64,000 nucleotides of DNA, taken from positions 1 to 64,000 of the forward strand of contig CALJHC010000027.1 in the NCBI GenBank assembly GCA_938075415.1, in the 5' to 3' direction. Made by a program: the position numbers and the translations under genes. The DNA is from an uncultured Rubripirellula sp. Its GTDB lineage: Bacteria > Planctomycetota > Planctomycetia > Pirellulales > Pirellulaceae. Of the stretch, positions 27,276-36,958 are shown one piece after another (within the stretch, counting starts at the first letter, position 1; each line of letters opens with the position of its first letter). Below the pieces are notes generated by a model. That model was given only the letters and a program-made list of their open reading frames with translations. It was not told the DNA's origin and did not search any database.

Positions 27276-28463
27276 ATGACGAAGGGGTTGATGTTGGGCT
27301 TTTTATTTATTCCGGCTTTCGCTGGCGTTGGGTCGCTGATCGGTAGCTTACTGCTGTCTTCTCTACCGGTGGTGCTTGAAACCAACGAGGGAGAGCGATT
27401 TTCAGGGCCTTTGCTCGATATCGAGGATTCGTCACTTCGTATTGAAGTCAACGGGTCGGTGAGATCAATCGAGTTTCAGTCCCTCTCTTCATTAGTTCTG
27501 TCGAAAGATCGATCGGAGTCGTCTCCTGTTTTTCGTGTGGAATTATCCGATGGAACCCGTATCGCGGCCGAGACGGTCAGCTCGTCTGAGGAAACACTCG
27601 AGATTAAACCGCGACAGCAGGCAAATCTTCGTGTTCCTCTTCAACAGGTGCGGGCAATTCGTTTTCAGCCTGGCCGTCCAGCGACTGATTCGCAGTGGTT
27701 GGGTTGGCTGGAGCAGCAGCAGCGATCTGATTTATTGGTCATTCGAAGAGAGGGTGATCGACTTGACCCGCAGCAAGGCTTAATCTCGGAGATCGATTCC
27801 GATTCGGTTGGATTTGACCTGGATGGAACATCGGTCGATGCTCCGATCGATCGCCTTGAGGGAGTGGTTTTTGCGACTCGAGAAGCTGAGCCAGCCTCAT
27901 CGGCGATCTCAGTCGTTGACGTTTTTGGCTCTCAGTGGAAAGTAAGTGATCTTACTTTGGCTGACGGAGAAGATGAGTTGAGTCTTCGGCTGGCTAATTC
28001 GTTGCAGCATCGCGTGCCGCTGAGCCAGGTGGCGACGATACGCTGGAGTTCAGGATTGGTTCTTCTCGCGACGGCCGAGTCCGTGGACTCAGGCTATTCG
28101 CCGTTTATCAAGAGTAATGTCAGCCCCAAAACACTCAACGCCTTTTTCTCACCAACTGTCGAAGGAGAGGCTGACCTTCAGATGCACGGTGGTTCTTCCA
28201 TTGTGTACCGAGTCGAGCCTGGATTTAGAATCTTGGCAGGTTCGGTACAGCGTCATTCCAAAGTCGCTGATGGTGGCGCGGTCACCGTTCGGATTGAGCT
28301 GGACGGAAAAGAAATGTGGCGGGAGACATTGGAGGATCGGCGATCTCGAGGATTTGAAATTCCGTTGACTGAAGCCAGGCGGTTGCAAATATACGTTGAT
28401 CAGGATGGTGACGGTGACGTTGGTGACACGGTGCAACTGACGCGGCCGAGATTAGTGAAATGA
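27276..28463 (+). CDS. Exported NPCBM-like protein, first gene of the trypsin/PDZ operon
   Basis: Start at ATG 27276 (GGAAAG just upstream); an ATG 15 codons earlier has no such site. The 395-residue product has an export signal (LMLGFLFIPAFAGVGSLIGS). The middle consists of repeated beta-rich segments of a pattern like VELSDGTRIAAETVSSSEET ... RVPLQQVRAIRF, seen about three times (DGTRI, EGDRL, FGSQW), each ending in a V..IRF/VVF strand. The last 150 residues (YRVEPGFRILAGSVQ ... VTVRIELDGKEMWRETL) resemble an NPCBM/NEW2 sugar-binding module. Its ATGA stop overlap with the next gene links it to the protease genes, so it may be a periplasmic partner or targeting subunit. Sugar binding is inferred. 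Confidence 0.65.
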   Translation: MTKGLMLGFLFIPAFAGVGSLIGSLLLSSLPVVLETNEGERFSGPLLDIEDSSLRIEVNGSVRSIEFQSLSSLVLSKDRSESSPVFRVELSDGTRIAAETVSSSEETLEIKPRQQANLRVPLQQVRAIRFQPGRPATDSQWLGWLEQQQRSDLLVIRREGDRLDPQQGLISEIDSDSVGFDLDGTSVDAPIDRLEGVVFATREAEPASSAISVVDVFGSQWKVSDLTLADGEDELSLRLANSLQHRVPLSQVATIRWSSGLVLLATAESVDSGYSPFIKSNVSPKTLNAFFSPTVEGEADLQMHGGSSIVYRVEPGFRILAGSVQRHSKVADGGAVTVRIELDGKEMWRETLEDRRSRGFEIPLTEARRLQIYVDQDGDGDVGDTVQLTRPRLVK

Positions 28464-30766
28464 GTCTTCAAGTTCAAGGTTTACAGATGCACAAGCGTGA
28501 GCGTTTCAGTGTACGGGCGATCGCCCTGCAGTTAACGGTGGTTGTCGCCTTGACTTGCGTTTCAACACGAGCCGCTGAGACGGTGCTGGAACTGGATCCG
28601 ATCTTGGCTGGTATCGAGCAGCAACGGATTGCCGCCATTGAGCGTGCAACTCCCTCAGCGGTCAGTGTCTTTGTCCCCGGTGGAGGCGGTGGTGGTAGTG
28701 GCGTTTTGATTTCGCCGGACGGATACGCGCTGACAAATTTTCACGTGTCGAGTCCGGCAGGTACTTTTATGCGATGTGGACTCAGTGACGGTGAAATCTA
28801 CGATGCGGTGATTGTCGGCATTGATCCCGTGGGTGATCTGGCAATGATTCGACTTTTAGGTCGAAATGATTTCCCCTACGCAACATTGGGGGATAGCCGA
28901 TTGTCGCAGGTGGGTGACTGGTGCATGGTGATTGGAAATCCATTTCTCTTGGCCTCCAACCTGCAACCCACAGTGACGTGGGGGATCTTGAGTGGTGTTG
29001 GTCGTTACCAATACCCATCGGGGACTTTGTTGGAATATGGAGATTGCTTACAGACCGACGCATCGATCAATCCCGGCAACTCCGGTGGCCCGCTTTACGA
29101 CTCTGAGGGAAGATTGCTCGGAATCGTCGGAAGGGCTTCTTTTGAGAAACGCGGACGAGTGAACGTCGGGGTCGGTTATGCGATCTCGGTGCAGCAGGCG
29201 AAAAATTTTCTCGGTTATCTTCGAAGTGGAAGAATCGTCGATCATGCAACGTTGGGGGCGACCGTGGCAACGGATCCTGACGGTGGTGTACGTGTCAGTA
29301 ATTTGCTGGAGTCGAGCGATGCGTACAGGAGAGGACTTCGTTATGGTGCCGAGATACTTGAAGTGGACGGGCGAACCGTTCGTACTGCCAACGATGTCCA
29401 GAAGGTTCTGGCAACGTTGCCCAATGGATGGCGAGTTCGAATAGCCTATCGATCAGAGGGTGAAACGCGGGAGACATTGGTTCGACTGATGGGAGTTCAT
29501 CAGGAGGATGAATTGATGAAGAAAATGTCGGCGGCACTTCCGCCGCCTCCCCCTCGGCCCGGTCCGGAACTACCAAAAGGTCTCGAGGATTTAAAGGAGG
29601 CCGAAGAGGGGGAAAAGCCAGCCCCTCAGATGCGACCCCAGTTGAAAGTTGCAAAGAAGTCTGTCCCTGATTCAGTTCAGCGCCAACTAACTGAACGGAA
29701 GGGGTATGCCAATTACTTTTTCAATCAACAGCAGCAGGATCGGATTTTCAAGGCCCTGCAAGATCAAAGGCCCGATGGACCTCGGGAAGGTTCGGCGGAG
29801 TCAAAATTGCAGGGCTGGGTGGTTTCCGGCAAGACGGTTTCCGACTCTCCAAAAGATTTCTCATTCAGCGTTTCAACCGGCGGAATGTCGCTGAACATGG
29901 GCAATGAATCGTTCGAGGTGGAGGATAAGTCAGATTGTTATGACGCTGTGACAACCCAGTCCCCGCTATCGATTCTTGCTGCCTTGAATGGTTGGCGTCG
30001 GATGCTGGAGCAGGGACCGAAGAAGTTTGGCGAGTCTTTCTTCTTGGGAAGCATGCCCCTGGGAGGACAACGACCACTTCGGGACTGCTTTGTCGGCATT
30101 GATGGAGAACTGGAATTTCGCTGGATGGTCCACCCCAAGACGCAGCGTCTTGAGGTGATCGAGGTCTTCGCTGATCGGGATGCTGATCCCGCAGAGCTAT
30201 GGTTCAACTACACGGATGACCCCGACAACGGACGGGCGACACCGATCGGCATCGTTCTGAAATTTGGAACCGAGGCGATTTTGGAGTTGACCATTGATTC
30301 ATGGGAACGAAGTAGCGAAGGGATTTCGGGCGATGAAGCAGTCATAGAGGGAGGCGAGCAGGTTTTACTGCAACGCCCCGGCAACTTGCGATTCGCCGGC
30401 AGTGACCTGATTTTAGCGCCGGCAACTGATGTTCTGGCCGCGTTCCAGCTAGCGGTCGCTGAGAAGAGCAAAATGGAAACAACCGGGGCCAGCGTTGCGA
30501 CGCCCCCAGTTGATCGCTTGATTGAAGATTGGATTTTGAGTCCTGCTTGGTTTGGTTTTCGCATTAGTGGTTTGAGTGGAGATCATCGAGCGTCCCACTT
30601 GAGTAACCACCGACGTGACGCTGGGTTGAAGTCAGAGTATCAGGCATTGGAAATTGACTCTCAGGAGACGGGATCCAACCTGGCGATCTGGAAGCCTCTG
30701 CGTCAGCCAGAACCATCGCTTGACTTCACCAGATTGCAACAGCAGCGGATGGGGGTGGTAATCTGA
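28460..30766 (+). CDS. Exported trypsin-like serine protease with PDZ domain, active member
   Basis: A 768-residue protein. An export signal at residues 18-40 is followed by a DegP/HtrA-like protease domain (about 50-265) with all three catalytic residues: H95 in LTNFHV, D126 in DPVGDLAMI and S208 in NPGNSGGPL. A PDZ domain follows (about 265-345, with ILEVDGRTVRTANDVQKVL), then a Pro-rich linker (PPPPPRPGPELPKG) and a 370-residue C-terminal region with no known motif, unlike HtrA proteins, which usually end after one or two PDZ domains. It starts inside the stop of the NPCBM-like gene (ATGA) and its TGA overlaps the next ATG. It should degrade or sense misfolded exported proteins. Confidence 0.85.
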   Translation: MSLQVQGLQMHKRERFSVRAIALQLTVVVALTCVSTRAAETVLELDPILAGIEQQRIAAIERATPSAVSVFVPGGGGGGSGVLISPDGYALTNFHVSSPAGTFMRCGLSDGEIYDAVIVGIDPVGDLAMIRLLGRNDFPYATLGDSRLSQVGDWCMVIGNPFLLASNLQPTVTWGILSGVGRYQYPSGTLLEYGDCLQTDASINPGNSGGPLYDSEGRLLGIVGRASFEKRGRVNVGVGYAISVQQAKNFLGYLRSGRIVDHATLGATVATDPDGGVRVSNLLESSDAYRRGLRYGAEILEVDGRTVRTANDVQKVLATLPNGWRVRIAYRSEGETRETLVRLMGVHQEDELMKKMSAALPPPPPRPGPELPKGLEDLKEAEEGEKPAPQMRPQLKVAKKSVPDSVQRQLTERKGYANYFFNQQQQDRIFKALQDQRPDGPREGSAESKLQGWVVSGKTVSDSPKDFSFSVSTGGMSLNMGNESFEVEDKSDCYDAVTTQSPLSILAALNGWRRMLEQGPKKFGESFFLGSMPLGGQRPLRDCFVGIDGELEFRWMVHPKTQRLEVIEVFADRDADPAELWFNYTDDPDNGRATPIGIVLKFGTEAILELTIDSWERSSEGISGDEAVIEGGEQVLLQRPGNLRFAGSDLILAPATDVLAAFQLAVAEKSKMETTGASVATPPVDRLIEDWILSPAWFGFRISGLSGDHRASHLSNHRRDAGLKSEYQALEIDSQETGSNLAIWKPLRQPEPSLDFTRLQQQRMGVVI

Positions 30767-31770
30767 TGAGTTCCCTCAGATTGTTCATATTGATTGTTTG
30801 TGGCGTTTATCCGTGCATGGTTCTAGTCGCTGAACCGGCGGTGGTCAAAACGTCTCGTGACGCGCAGCAGAGGGTCGTGAAAATCTATGGTGCTGGTGGC
30901 TTGTCGGGCCTCGAGGCGTATCAAAGTGGTTTTCTGGTTTCGCCTGATGGCCACGTTGCGACGGCATGGAGTTATGTTTTGGATGTTGAGCCCGTTGTGT
31001 TACTCGATGACGGTCGAAGATTCGAGGCAAAAATTGTTGGGTTTGAACCGGCATTGGAGTTGGCGGTTCTAAAAATAGAAGCGAGTGAACTGCCTTTCTT
31101 CAAATTCGAAGAGGGGCCCGTCATGCAGTGGGGAGATCCAGTTCTCGCGGTCAGCAATCTTTTCAATATTGCAACTGGTAACGAGCCTGCCAGCGTGATG
31201 CAGGGAACGATTGCGTCGGTTGCTCGTTTGAATGCGAGAAAAGGAACCTACAAAACCCCTTACTCCGGTTCTGTTTTTGTGCTGGATCTGATTGCGAATA
31301 ATCCCGGGGCAGCGGGCGGAGCATTGGTGGATGCTGCGGGGCGATTGGTGGGAATGCTTGGCAAGGAATTAAGGGATGCCGAGACAGGCGTCTGGCTGAA
31401 CTATGCAATCCCAGCATCTGCGACAAAAACCACCATTGGCGATATCATCGCCGGTCGAAAAACAACCATGCTGGATCCAGCGGATCAACTTTTACCGCGT
31501 GAACGATCGCATCAGCCAAGCACCCTGGGTGTTGTCCTAATCCCTGATGTCCTCGAGTCCACACCGGTGTACATCGACCGTGTTTTCAAGGACGGCCCCG
31601 CTTGGCGGGCCGGTTTGTTAGCGGATGACTTGATCGTCCTCGTTGAGGGAAAACGGGTCGAAAGCCAGCGTGTGATGCGTCAGGTCTTTCGAACGCTTGA
31701 TCGTCGAGATGATGTGGATCTGACGGTTCAACGCGGGAATGAAATTTTACCGATTACCATCCAGCCCTGA
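30766..31770 (+). CDS. Trypsin-fold PDZ pseudoprotease, all three catalytic residues lost
   Basis: A 334-residue exported protein that aligns by eye with the protease before it: signal (FILIVCGVYPCMVLVAEPA), a trypsin-like domain (about 28-235) and one PDZ domain (about 245-334, GPAWRAGLLADDLIVLVEGK). The triad is gone: LTNFHV is ATAWSYV (His to S69), DPVGDLAMI is EPALELAVL (Asp to E98), and NPGNSGGPL is NPGAAGGAL (Ser to A183). The surrounding fold motifs are kept, so the protein is probably stable and used as a binding or regulatory subunit. TGATG overlaps on both sides link it to its neighbours. Confidence 0.85.
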   Translation: MSSLRLFILIVCGVYPCMVLVAEPAVVKTSRDAQQRVVKIYGAGGLSGLEAYQSGFLVSPDGHVATAWSYVLDVEPVVLLDDGRRFEAKIVGFEPALELAVLKIEASELPFFKFEEGPVMQWGDPVLAVSNLFNIATGNEPASVMQGTIASVARLNARKGTYKTPYSGSVFVLDLIANNPGAAGGALVDAAGRLVGMLGKELRDAETGVWLNYAIPASATKTTIGDIIAGRKTTMLDPADQLLPRERSHQPSTLGVVLIPDVLESTPVYIDRVFKDGPAWRAGLLADDLIVLVEGKRVESQRVMRQVFRTLDRRDDVDLTVQRGNEILPITIQP

Positions 31771-33890
31771 TGCCGAGGCCAGTGTTGTTCCTACCGATTA
31801 AAAATTGTTGTGGTTTACGTCTCATGTTGATGTTGCGATATCTTGTTTTGGGGCTATTTTTCGTTCTGTCGACGGGACCTTGGTCGGGAACTGCCCACGC
31901 TCAGGAGGCGGCGACATCAACGACACTGCAGTATCAACAGGCGATGGCTGGTGCGGTACGTACGGCGGCGAAAAAGGTTCTTTCTTCGGTCGTTTCAATC
32001 GAAGTGATCGGAGCCTCCGGTGCGGCCGAGGGTGAAGTAGAGCGGGATGCGCCGACGTCCGGCGTTGTTGTGGATGCGGAGGGATTGATTCTGACATCGA
32101 GTCTTGTGGCGACCCGTCCCACCGCCAGTTTGCTGGCGGTTTTTGAAGATGGGACTCGGCATGCAGCACGCATCGTTGCTCGGGACGAGCATCGCGACTT
32201 GGTTCTCCTGAAGGTTGATGTGGAACGTGCAATTGAGCCGATTGTTTTTGACTCGAGTAAAGAGTTGCGGGTCGGCCAGACTGTGATCGCGTTGGGGCGT
32301 TATGGTAACGAATCCTCGCCGCTGGTCAGTCGCGGAATCCTTAGTGCGCAGCAGCGACTTGACGGGATCGCCTTGCAATGTGACGCTCGTGTTTCGCCAT
32401 CTTTCTATGGCGGTCCTTTGATTGACCTTTATGGCAGAGTGATCGGAATCCTGATCCCTGCCGTTGCGGAGGGAGGGGCTGAATCACCGACCAGTTGGTA
32501 CGACTCGGGTATCGCCTTTGCGATTCCAATGGATGTCATCGCTCGGAAGCTTGGCAGGTTGAAGCAGGGGAATTCAATTCAAAAGGGCATGATTGGGATT
32601 GTTTCAAGATCCAGCGATCCCTATTCCGACGGAACAACAATCTCGGCGGTTCGGGCTCGCAGTCCGGCGGAATTGGCGGGCGTGGAGGCGGGTGACGAGG
32701 TGCTGGAAGTTGCTGGAATTCCAGTTCGACGACAATTACAGATTCGACAAGTTCTCGGAAGCTACGATGCCGGTGAAACGATCTCCGTCAAATTGAAGCG
32801 AAAGGACATGGTCAAGGATGTTAAGGTCACCCTCGCCGCGTCCATCCCCGCTCTGCAACCTCAGCGTCTTGGATTGGTTCTTTCTGATCAATTCAGTTCA
32901 GCCAGTAACCAAGCGGTGGCTGCCGGTGAAAATGAAGCGACCGCCAGCGACGACGAAACCCAGGCAGAGACACCCCCGGAAGAAGCGGCGGGTGATCCTA
33001 CCGCTGACGGTGCAAGGCAGGTGGTTGTTGACGCGATCGTCCCTGATTTTCAGGCGGCAGAGCCTTTTGAGGTTGGTGATGTGATCACGGGTATCGGTCC
33101 AACCTCGGTCAATGCTGTTCAGGATGTTCGTCGGTTACTGATGACGGCCTCTCCGAATCAGACGCTGAGCCTGTCGTTACTGCGTGCTGGTGAACCCGTT
33201 GCCTTGTCAATCAATCCGGAAACGATTACCGGCTCAGCGTTAGGAGCTTATCCATCGGTCTGGAATTCACAGGTTGATACAGATTGGGAAGTGAAGGACT
33301 GGAAATTGCCGGAAGCTGGCAATGCTGCCGCTTACGCGGGACCGAAGGAAATCGATCAATTGGAGCGTTTGGGCTTGCTGGTTTTGTTGATGAATCCAGG
33401 GGAGGGCTCACCCAAGGTGGTTGCTGAATCTTGGCTAAAGTTCGCGAAAAAGACCGGGGTCGTGCTCTGTGCGATTGCTGCGGAGGATCAGCAGCGATGG
33501 CTTCCAAAAGAGGTTGAAGTGATCGCAAGATTCGCTGCGAGTTTGCAAAAGCAGGCTCCGATTGACTCAAGTGCAATTGCCATTGCGACCAGTGGAGCGT
33601 TGGCCAATGGGGATGGGAATGCGGCGGATTCGATGGCGATTGCTGTCGCTTTGGCAAAGCGACAGATTTTTTCAGGTGTCGCAGTTTCCTCCAAAAGCCG
33701 CCCACCGGCGATACGGTTGGCCGAGAATGACGGACAAGGCTCTTTTCAGATGATGTTACCCTCATCGGCCAAGGGAGAGATTCCCGGATGGGCGGAAGTG
33801 ATGATCAAGGCGGGATATCCTGTTGTCTCCGGTGGTGAAACCAGCCAAGAATCCTTGCTGCAATGGGTGCGTCTTTTGCAGGTCATTTGA
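31770..33890 (+). CDS. Trypsin-fold pseudoprotease with two PDZ domains
   Basis: A 706-residue exported protein (signal LVLGLFFVLSTGPWSGTAHA). The trypsin-like domain (about 55-265) has lost two of three catalytic residues: LTNFHV is LTSSLV (His to L112) and NPGNSGGPL is SPSFYGGPL (Ser to Y213), while D143 in RDEHRDLVLL remains. Two PDZ domains follow (about 270-355 with AGVEAGDEVLEVAGIPVRRQ, and about 365-490 with FEVGDVITGIGPTSVNAVQD), split by an acidic Ala/Glu-rich linker. The C-terminal 170 residues look like an alpha/beta domain (LGLLVLLMNPGEGSPKVVAE) that I do not recognise. It is the last gene of the operon, coupled by TGATG. Confidence 0.85.
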   Translation: MPRPVLFLPIKNCCGLRLMLMLRYLVLGLFFVLSTGPWSGTAHAQEAATSTTLQYQQAMAGAVRTAAKKVLSSVVSIEVIGASGAAEGEVERDAPTSGVVVDAEGLILTSSLVATRPTASLLAVFEDGTRHAARIVARDEHRDLVLLKVDVERAIEPIVFDSSKELRVGQTVIALGRYGNESSPLVSRGILSAQQRLDGIALQCDARVSPSFYGGPLIDLYGRVIGILIPAVAEGGAESPTSWYDSGIAFAIPMDVIARKLGRLKQGNSIQKGMIGIVSRSSDPYSDGTTISAVRARSPAELAGVEAGDEVLEVAGIPVRRQLQIRQVLGSYDAGETISVKLKRKDMVKDVKVTLAASIPALQPQRLGLVLSDQFSSASNQAVAAGENEATASDDETQAETPPEEAAGDPTADGARQVVVDAIVPDFQAAEPFEVGDVITGIGPTSVNAVQDVRRLLMTASPNQTLSLSLLRAGEPVALSINPETITGSALGAYPSVWNSQVDTDWEVKDWKLPEAGNAAAYAGPKEIDQLERLGLLVLLMNPGEGSPKVVAESWLKFAKKTGVVLCAIAAEDQQRWLPKEVEVIARFAASLQKQAPIDSSAIAIATSGALANGDGNAADSMAIAVALAKRQIFSGVAVSSKSRPPAIRLAENDGQGSFQMMLPSSAKGEIPGWAEVMIKAGYPVVSGGETSQESLLQWVRLLQVI

Positions 33891-34534
33891 TCCTTGATGT
33901 GTCAGGTATTATCTCATCTTCAAGCGGGGGGCACCTCATTGATTTGCGTCATGCAACTTGAATTGCATCGTGCAGGCAGCTAGAGAAAAGGGCCGCAATC
34001 GGACCCGCATCAATCATCTAAATCTCAGGCAGTTCATTGATGTGAAGTCCTCGTTGAGATGTGAATTCCTTGTTGACTCGACCGCTGCGCTGAATGGACG
34101 AGTGACCTAAGGACGGATTCTTACTCAGTTTCCCATAAAGAATTCTGTTGGGGACCGAGGCATCGGGTGATTTTAGAAATCGCTTGGCAAAGATCCGGCA
34201 AATGACTTGATTGCCCATCTGGCTCGATTGACGTTCGATGGATTCGTCTTTCGAATCGCACTCTCGGCTTCACGTGTCCGCTGAGTTGCCAAGTGGGGTT
34301 GGAGCCGAAGGAGAAGAAGCCTCTGATGGGAAAGTTGCCTGAATTTGACTGTTTGTTGCCTAGAACAAGAAATCAAGCCGCATGAGGAATCCGACAACAA
34401 GGAAAGGGAATCCAGCGACAAGATAGGCGAATCCAGCGACAAGATATCGTGTGTTCGGGTGTTTGCTTTAATTTGTTAGACTGACGGATCACGCTTTCAA
34501 TCGAATCTCATCAGAGTAAACGGGATTAATTTGC
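33891..34534. other. Gene-free stretch with a short repeat
   Basis: No supported gene. About two and a half copies of a 20-base unit containing AATCCAGCGACAAGATA lie at 34386-34447, just upstream of the exchanger gene. Confidence 0.45.
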
Positions 34535-35656
34535 ATGTTCGTTGCGGGTCAGATCTTATTGGGGTTCGTGCTGCTAATCGTTGGCGGCGAGTTATTGGTG
34601 CGTGGCGCATCGGCAATGGCTTCGGCGTTTCGGATATCGCCGCTTGTAATCGGCTTGACCGTTGTCGCTTTTGGAACCAGTGCACCAGAGCTGGGAGTTA
34701 GCCTGCAAGCTGCTCTTTCTGGCAATGCAGATGTCGCGATTGGTAATGTCGTGGGTAGCAATATCGTCAACTTACTCGTGGTACTCGGGGCTTCAGCCTT
34801 GATTACCCCGTTGATTGTTTCCCGTCAACTGATCCGACTGGACGTGCCTTTGATGATCATTGCAGCAGTCAGTATGTGGCTTGCGGCAATGGACGGAGTG
34901 GTTGATCGGATTGAGGGAGCGATGATGTTCGGTGCCTTACTGCTCTATATCGCCTACAGTATTCGCGCAAGTCGGCGAGCAAGCGTGGAGGCAGTGGAAG
35001 AGAATAGCGAGGATTCGAAGAAGGTATCTGGTTCCAAGCATCTTTTGATCCAAGCGGCATTTTTTATTGGCGGACTAGTGCTTCTTTCTTTCGGTGCAAA
35101 GTGGTTGGTGTCAGGTGCTATCGAAATCGCGACAAGCTTGGGAGTGAGCAAGTTGGTAATTGGGCTGACTGTCGTCGCGGTTGGAACCAGTTTGCCGGAG
35201 GTTGTGACATCGGTGGTTGCGAGTTTCCGTGGTCAACGAGACATTGCGGTTGGCAATGTGGTGGGAAGTAACCTCTTTAACGTTCTTTGTGTTCTCGGCC
35301 TGACGAGTCTCGTGGCTCCCTCTGGTGTATCCGTGCAGGAGCAGGCAATTGCGTTTGACTTGCCAATCATGGTGGCGGTTTCGGTGATCTGCTTTCCCTT
35401 CTTCTGGCTCGGGGGTGTGATCAAACGACATGAGGGTGCCTTGTTCCTTATCTACTTTTCGCTTTACACCGCTTTTCTGATCATTACCGCGACTCGACCG
35501 GAATGGGAAAATTCTTTTGCCAAAACCGCGATTTACATCGTTGCTCCACTCACCATTGTCGCACTCGGATTCTCCTTTTGGGACAGTCGTCGATCGAAGC
35601 TGCAGGCATCGGTTGATGCTGTTGCTGAGTCTGCCCGGGATGATCAGGTCGAGTAG
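34535..35656 (+). CDS. Calcium/sodium exchanger (CaCA family, YrbG-like)
   Basis: A 373-residue membrane protein with about ten helices in two inverted halves. Each half carries the alpha-repeat signature: GLTVVAFGTSAPELGVSLQA with GNVVGSNIVN in the first, and GLTVVAVGTSLPEVVTSVVA with GNVVGSNLFN in the second. The Glu in each TSAPE/TSLPE motif binds the cation in this family. A charged cytoplasmic loop (RASRRASVEAVEENSEDSKK) joins the halves. It exchanges Ca2+ against Na+ or H+ across the inner membrane. It appears to be transcribed alone. Confidence 0.93.
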   Translation: MFVAGQILLGFVLLIVGGELLVRGASAMASAFRISPLVIGLTVVAFGTSAPELGVSLQAALSGNADVAIGNVVGSNIVNLLVVLGASALITPLIVSRQLIRLDVPLMIIAAVSMWLAAMDGVVDRIEGAMMFGALLLYIAYSIRASRRASVEAVEENSEDSKKVSGSKHLLIQAAFFIGGLVLLSFGAKWLVSGAIEIATSLGVSKLVIGLTVVAVGTSLPEVVTSVVASFRGQRDIAVGNVVGSNLFNVLCVLGLTSLVAPSGVSVQEQAIAFDLPIMVAVSVICFPFFWLGGVIKRHEGALFLIYFSLYTAFLIITATRPEWENSFAKTAIYIVAPLTIVALGFSFWDSRRSKLQASVDAVAESARDDQVE

Positions 35657-36329
35657 TCTCTTTGGGCAGTTGCCGGTGCGGGTTTCGCTTGAGTCTAGCT
35701 TGATGGATTGTTTTGCATGCCTGAGGGGAACAGGTCGAACGGTGATCTGGCAATGATCAAGGCGGAGTGCGTCAGGTTGTCCTTCGCTGGTTTTCTGACT
35801 GGCTCTTCAATCGCCGGGATGGACGGCGCAGGCGAACGCGGGTTCAGAAACCAGCTGGCATTGATTGATTTGGCGGCAACGCTGTGTTTTGGCGGCAACG
35901 CTTAGTCTTCGGCGATGCTAATTAGCGTGGTTCTGCCAAGCAGTTAGCTGACATTATCTTCCCTCAATGATCAATTTTGAGATCACCGAGTCAGCCTGAT
36001 TGGTCGAATAGACAGGTGTCGACTAGGGGCTAGATCCGATGGGTGCATGACTGACGGTTGCCGATTGCGAAAGATTGTCGTTCAATTTTGGTGCGGGAAG
36101 TTGGTGACAAGCTCCGGTTCCAATCGGCAGCGGGTAGTTCACCGCCCAGTACCAGAGAGGGGGTGGCATCCCTTTCGCTGAGACGATTGCTACCAGAGCG
36201 GGCCGAAGTCAATGACAACTCGGTCTGAATCCCCCATTAGGACTTTCCAATGAAGGATTGCTCCGCTATTCTCGCACCTTGACGACGATCCACACCAAAG
36301 TTCTCGATAAAACTGGTCAGGCTGAACGG
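35657..36329. other. Gene-free leader region upstream of rpmI
   Basis: No gene found; infC, which commonly precedes rpmI and rplT, is absent. A short repeat TTGGCGGCAACGCT occurs twice near 35869-35902. The last part is the likely untranslated leader of rpmI. Confidence 0.45.
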
Positions 36330-36551
36330 ATGACAAAGGCTAAGGCTAAAACAAAAATCAAGACCCACAAAGGGACCAAGAAGCGATTTCGCCTCTCCGC
36401 GAAGGGAAAGGCGATGCATCGCAGCAGCGGTACTAGCCACCTTGCCCAAGCGGTCTCCAACAAGCGAAAACGCAACTTGCGTGGAACGACATCGGTCGAC
36501 ACTTGCATGGAACCAGCCATCCATGCGGCCCTCAATGGCAATAGCTATTAG
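36330..36551 (+). CDS. rpmI: Ribosomal protein bL35
   Basis: From ATG 36330 the product is 73 residues: TKAKAKTKIKTHKGTKKRFR, LSAKGKAMHRSSGTSHLAQA, ending in NGNSY. The KTHKGxxKRFxLxxxGK pattern identifies L35 of the large ribosomal subunit. An in-frame extension of 24 codons upstream is not part of the family. The ribosome site is weak (CTGAACGG). Its gap of about 400 bases to rplT is much larger than usual. In other bacteria L20 represses this operon at the RNA level; nothing here proves that. Confidence 0.95.
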   Translation: MTKAKAKTKIKTHKGTKKRFRLSAKGKAMHRSSGTSHLAQAVSNKRKRNLRGTTSVDTCMEPAIHAALNGNSY

Positions 36552-36958
36552 GCCGAAGCTTACCGATCAGGTTTGTCATCGTTGGCATGACAGACAGAGC
36601 CAATTTGGACTCCGAAACTTGCCCTGAACAAAAGGGTGAGGGCGTTCCATCGGTTTGCTAGTGATCTTAGAAGTCACCAGATTGCATTGCTCGTCGAGAT
36701 GATGGATTCTGAGATGATGGACTCACGTCGGGCCGAGTGCTATTTGAGCTGGCAAGATCGTGAAGCGAGTGCGTTTGATCGAAAGCCTCGTTGGTGTGTG
36801 AAGCGTTTCGATCGTTATTTAAAGTATTTTTCGAGGAAAGCATTTTTCCAACCGTCTGGGTTTAACGCCGAGATGCCGAAGTGATCACTTCACAAATTCG
36901 TCATTTCTCGGGGCCTGATGCCGGTAGTCAATCAAACCATTCCGAGTAGGAGTTAGAC
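36552..36958. other. Unusually long rpmI-rplT spacer
   Basis: No supported gene. A 15-base repeat (GATGATGGATTCTGA / GATGATGGACTCACG) lies near 36699-36728. An open frame at 36636-36884 has no ribosome site and no likeness to known proteins. Confidence 0.45.

Noticed and set aside
34018..34218. Minus-strand frame of 66 codons
   Set aside because: Protein-like in places, but without a ribosome site, neighbours or motif; too short to support.
36636..36884. Open frame between rpmI and rplT
   Set aside because: It includes a short DNA repeat, has no ribosome site, and no ribosomal or translation gene of this kind is expected there.
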